A stretch of 7,001 nt of DNA from Actinomycetes bacterium (GTDB lineage: Bacteria; Actinomycetota; Actinomycetes; Actinomycetales; Cellulomonadaceae): the NCBI GenBank assembly GCA_023389545.1, contig JAEWEI010000108.1, positions 1 through 7,001 on the forward strand, in the 5' to 3' direction. The notes under the pieces were generated by a model that ran no database searches, was not told the origin of the DNA, and worked only from the letters and a program-made list of their open reading frames with translations. A program made the position numbers and the translations under genes. Of this stretch, positions 5,935 through 7,001 are shown one piece after another (within the stretch, counting starts at the first letter, position 1; the number at the start of each line of letters is the position of its first letter).

Positions 5935-7001
5935 ATGAGCACGACGACCCCCGCCTCACTCTCGAGCTTCGAGATCCGCCCCACTGCCACGCCCACTCCT
6001 AACGAGGACCGGGCCGCCGCCCTGGCGGCGCCGCGGTTCGGCACGGTCTTCACCGACCACATGGCCCGGATCTCCTGGTCGGAGGACCAGGGATGGCATG
6101 ACCGGCGCGTGGAGGCATACGGCCCGCTGCTGATGGACCCGGCGACGGCGGTGCTGCACTACGCCCAGGAGATCTTCGAGGGCATGAAGGCGTACCGCCA
6201 CGCCGACGGCTCGGTGTGGACGTTCCGCCCCTGGGCCAACGCCGAGCGGTTCGCGCGCTCCGCGCGGCGGCTCGCGCTGCCCGAGCTGCCCGAGGAGGAC
6301 TTCCTCGGATCGCTCGCCGCGCTCGTCGCCACCGACGCCGCATGGGTCCCGGCCGGTGAGGAGACCAGCCTCTACCTGCGCCCGTTCATGTACGCGTCGG
6401 AGGCGTTCCTCGGGGTGCGGCCGTCGCGGGCCGCCGAGTATCTCGTCATCGCCTCCCCCGTGGGGCCGTACTTCGCCAGCGGCGTGCAGCCGGTGTCCAT
6501 CTGGGTGGCCGAGGACTACCACCGCGCGGGCGCCGGCGGCACCGGCGCTGCCAAGTGCGGGGGCAACTACGCCGCGAGCCTGCTGCCGCAACAGGAGGCC
6601 TACGCGCTCGGCTACGACCAGGTGTGCTTCCTCGACGCCTCGACGAACACGCTGGTCGAGGAGCTCGGCGGCATGAACGTGTTCCTGGTGCACGCCGACG
6701 GCAGCGTCTCCACCCCGGAGCTGTCCGGCTCGATCCTCGAGGGCGTCACGCGCTCCTCGATCCTGCAGCTCCTGCGGGACGCGGGCCACGAGGTGCGCGA
6801 GCGGCCCGTTCCGCTCGCCGAGCTGCGGGCCGGCCTGGAGGACGGCTCGATCGCCGAGGTCTTCGCCTGCGGCACAGCCGCCGTGGTGACGCCCATCGGC
6901 CGGCTGGGCGGGCAGGGCTTCGACCTCACCGTCGGAGACGGCTCCGCAGGCCCGGTGACGTCGCGCGTGCGCAGCGAGCTCATGGACATCCAGTACGGCC
7001 G
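5935..7001 (+). CDS. ilvE: Branched-chain amino acid aminotransferase (3' end cut by window)
   Basis: This PLP enzyme of the fold-type IV aminotransferase family transfers an amino group between glutamate and the 2-oxo acids of valine, leucine and isoleucine, the final shared step of the pathway. The frame stays open from the ATG at 5935 to the window end, giving 355 full codons. Marks of the family are HYAQEIFEGMKAYR (75-88), the RPWANAERFARSARRLALP stretch (98-116), YLRPFMYASE (147-156), the PLP-lysine Lys207 in GTGAAKCGGNYAASL (202-216), EELGGMNVF (242-250) and CGTAAVVTPIGR (312-323). The sequence type matches the group shared by actinobacteria and mammals (about 365 residues), so only some 10-15 C-terminal residues are missing. 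The visible end DIQYG is the usual start of the final segment. An internal ATG at Met43 exists, but the upstream start has an RBS. It acts in the cytoplasm and lies downstream of leuB. Confidence 0.96.
   Translation, partial: MSTTTPASLSSFEIRPTATPTPNEDRAAALAAPRFGTVFTDHMARISWSEDQGWHDRRVEAYGPLLMDPATAVLHYAQEIFEGMKAYRHADGSVWTFRPWANAERFARSARRLALPELPEEDFLGSLAALVATDAAWVPAGEETSLYLRPFMYASEAFLGVRPSRAAEYLVIASPVGPYFASGVQPVSIWVAEDYHRAGAGGTGAAKCGGNYAASLLPQQEAYALGYDQVCFLDASTNTLVEELGGMNVFLVHADGSVSTPELSGSILEGVTRSSILQLLRDAGHEVRERPVPLAELRAGLEDGSIAEVFACGTAAVVTPIGRLGGQGFDLTVGDGSAGPVTSRVRSELMDIQYG

Noticed and set aside
5956..6789. 277-codon open frame on the - strand opposite ilvE
   Set aside because: It is antisense to clear IlvE motifs and biased in composition; a shadow frame.

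Overview
The window is a high-GC, almost fully coding stretch with all genes on the + strand. Strong third-position G/C preference, short intergenic gaps, an ilvB-ilvN-ilvC / leuB / ilvE order and TANNNT-type promoters set directly against start codons all point to an actinomycete. A Cellulomonas-like or other Micrococcales organism is my best guess, but the genus is inference.

Region 1 (1-452) is the upstream control region. The first 37 bases read as the extreme C-terminus of an upstream gene, probably ilvD. Its stop codon lies inside six tandem copies of a 17-bp unit (31-132). A sigma70-type promoter follows (-35 at 216, -10 at 240) with a perfect 6-bp inverted repeat in its spacer. About 7 nt after the -10 begins a 14-residue leader peptide, [14 protein letters not shown], with six consecutive Ile/Val/Leu codons. 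A GC-rich hairpin with a T5 run (333-371) then precedes ilvB. This is a textbook layout for transcription attenuation by branched-chain aminoacyl-tRNA supply.

Region 2 (453-4150) is the ilvBNC operon: acetolactate synthase large subunit, acetolactate synthase small regulatory subunit and ketol-acid reductoisomerase. Between ilvB and ilvN lies an open 55-codon frame that abuts the ilvB stop and overlaps the ilvN start by ATGA; it may be a small gene. A long bulged hairpin after ilvC probably ends the operon.

Region 3 (4151-7001) holds an ASCH-domain protein of unknown role, then leuB (3-isopropylmalate dehydrogenase), then ilvE (branched-chain aminotransferase), which is cut by the window edge a few residues before its expected end.

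Together the genes give the first two steps of valine/isoleucine synthesis (IlvBN, IlvC), the third if the upstream gene is ilvD, a leucine-branch dehydrogenase (LeuB) and the shared final transamination (IlvE). The window is mainly ordinary core metabolism. I see no defence system, mobile element, CRISPR array or RNA gene. The points of real interest are the attenuator and its probably leaderless leader peptide, the operator-like palindrome, the 17-bp stop-codon repeat, the small ORF between ilvB and ilvN, and the ASCH gene in a place where Streptomyces carries serA.
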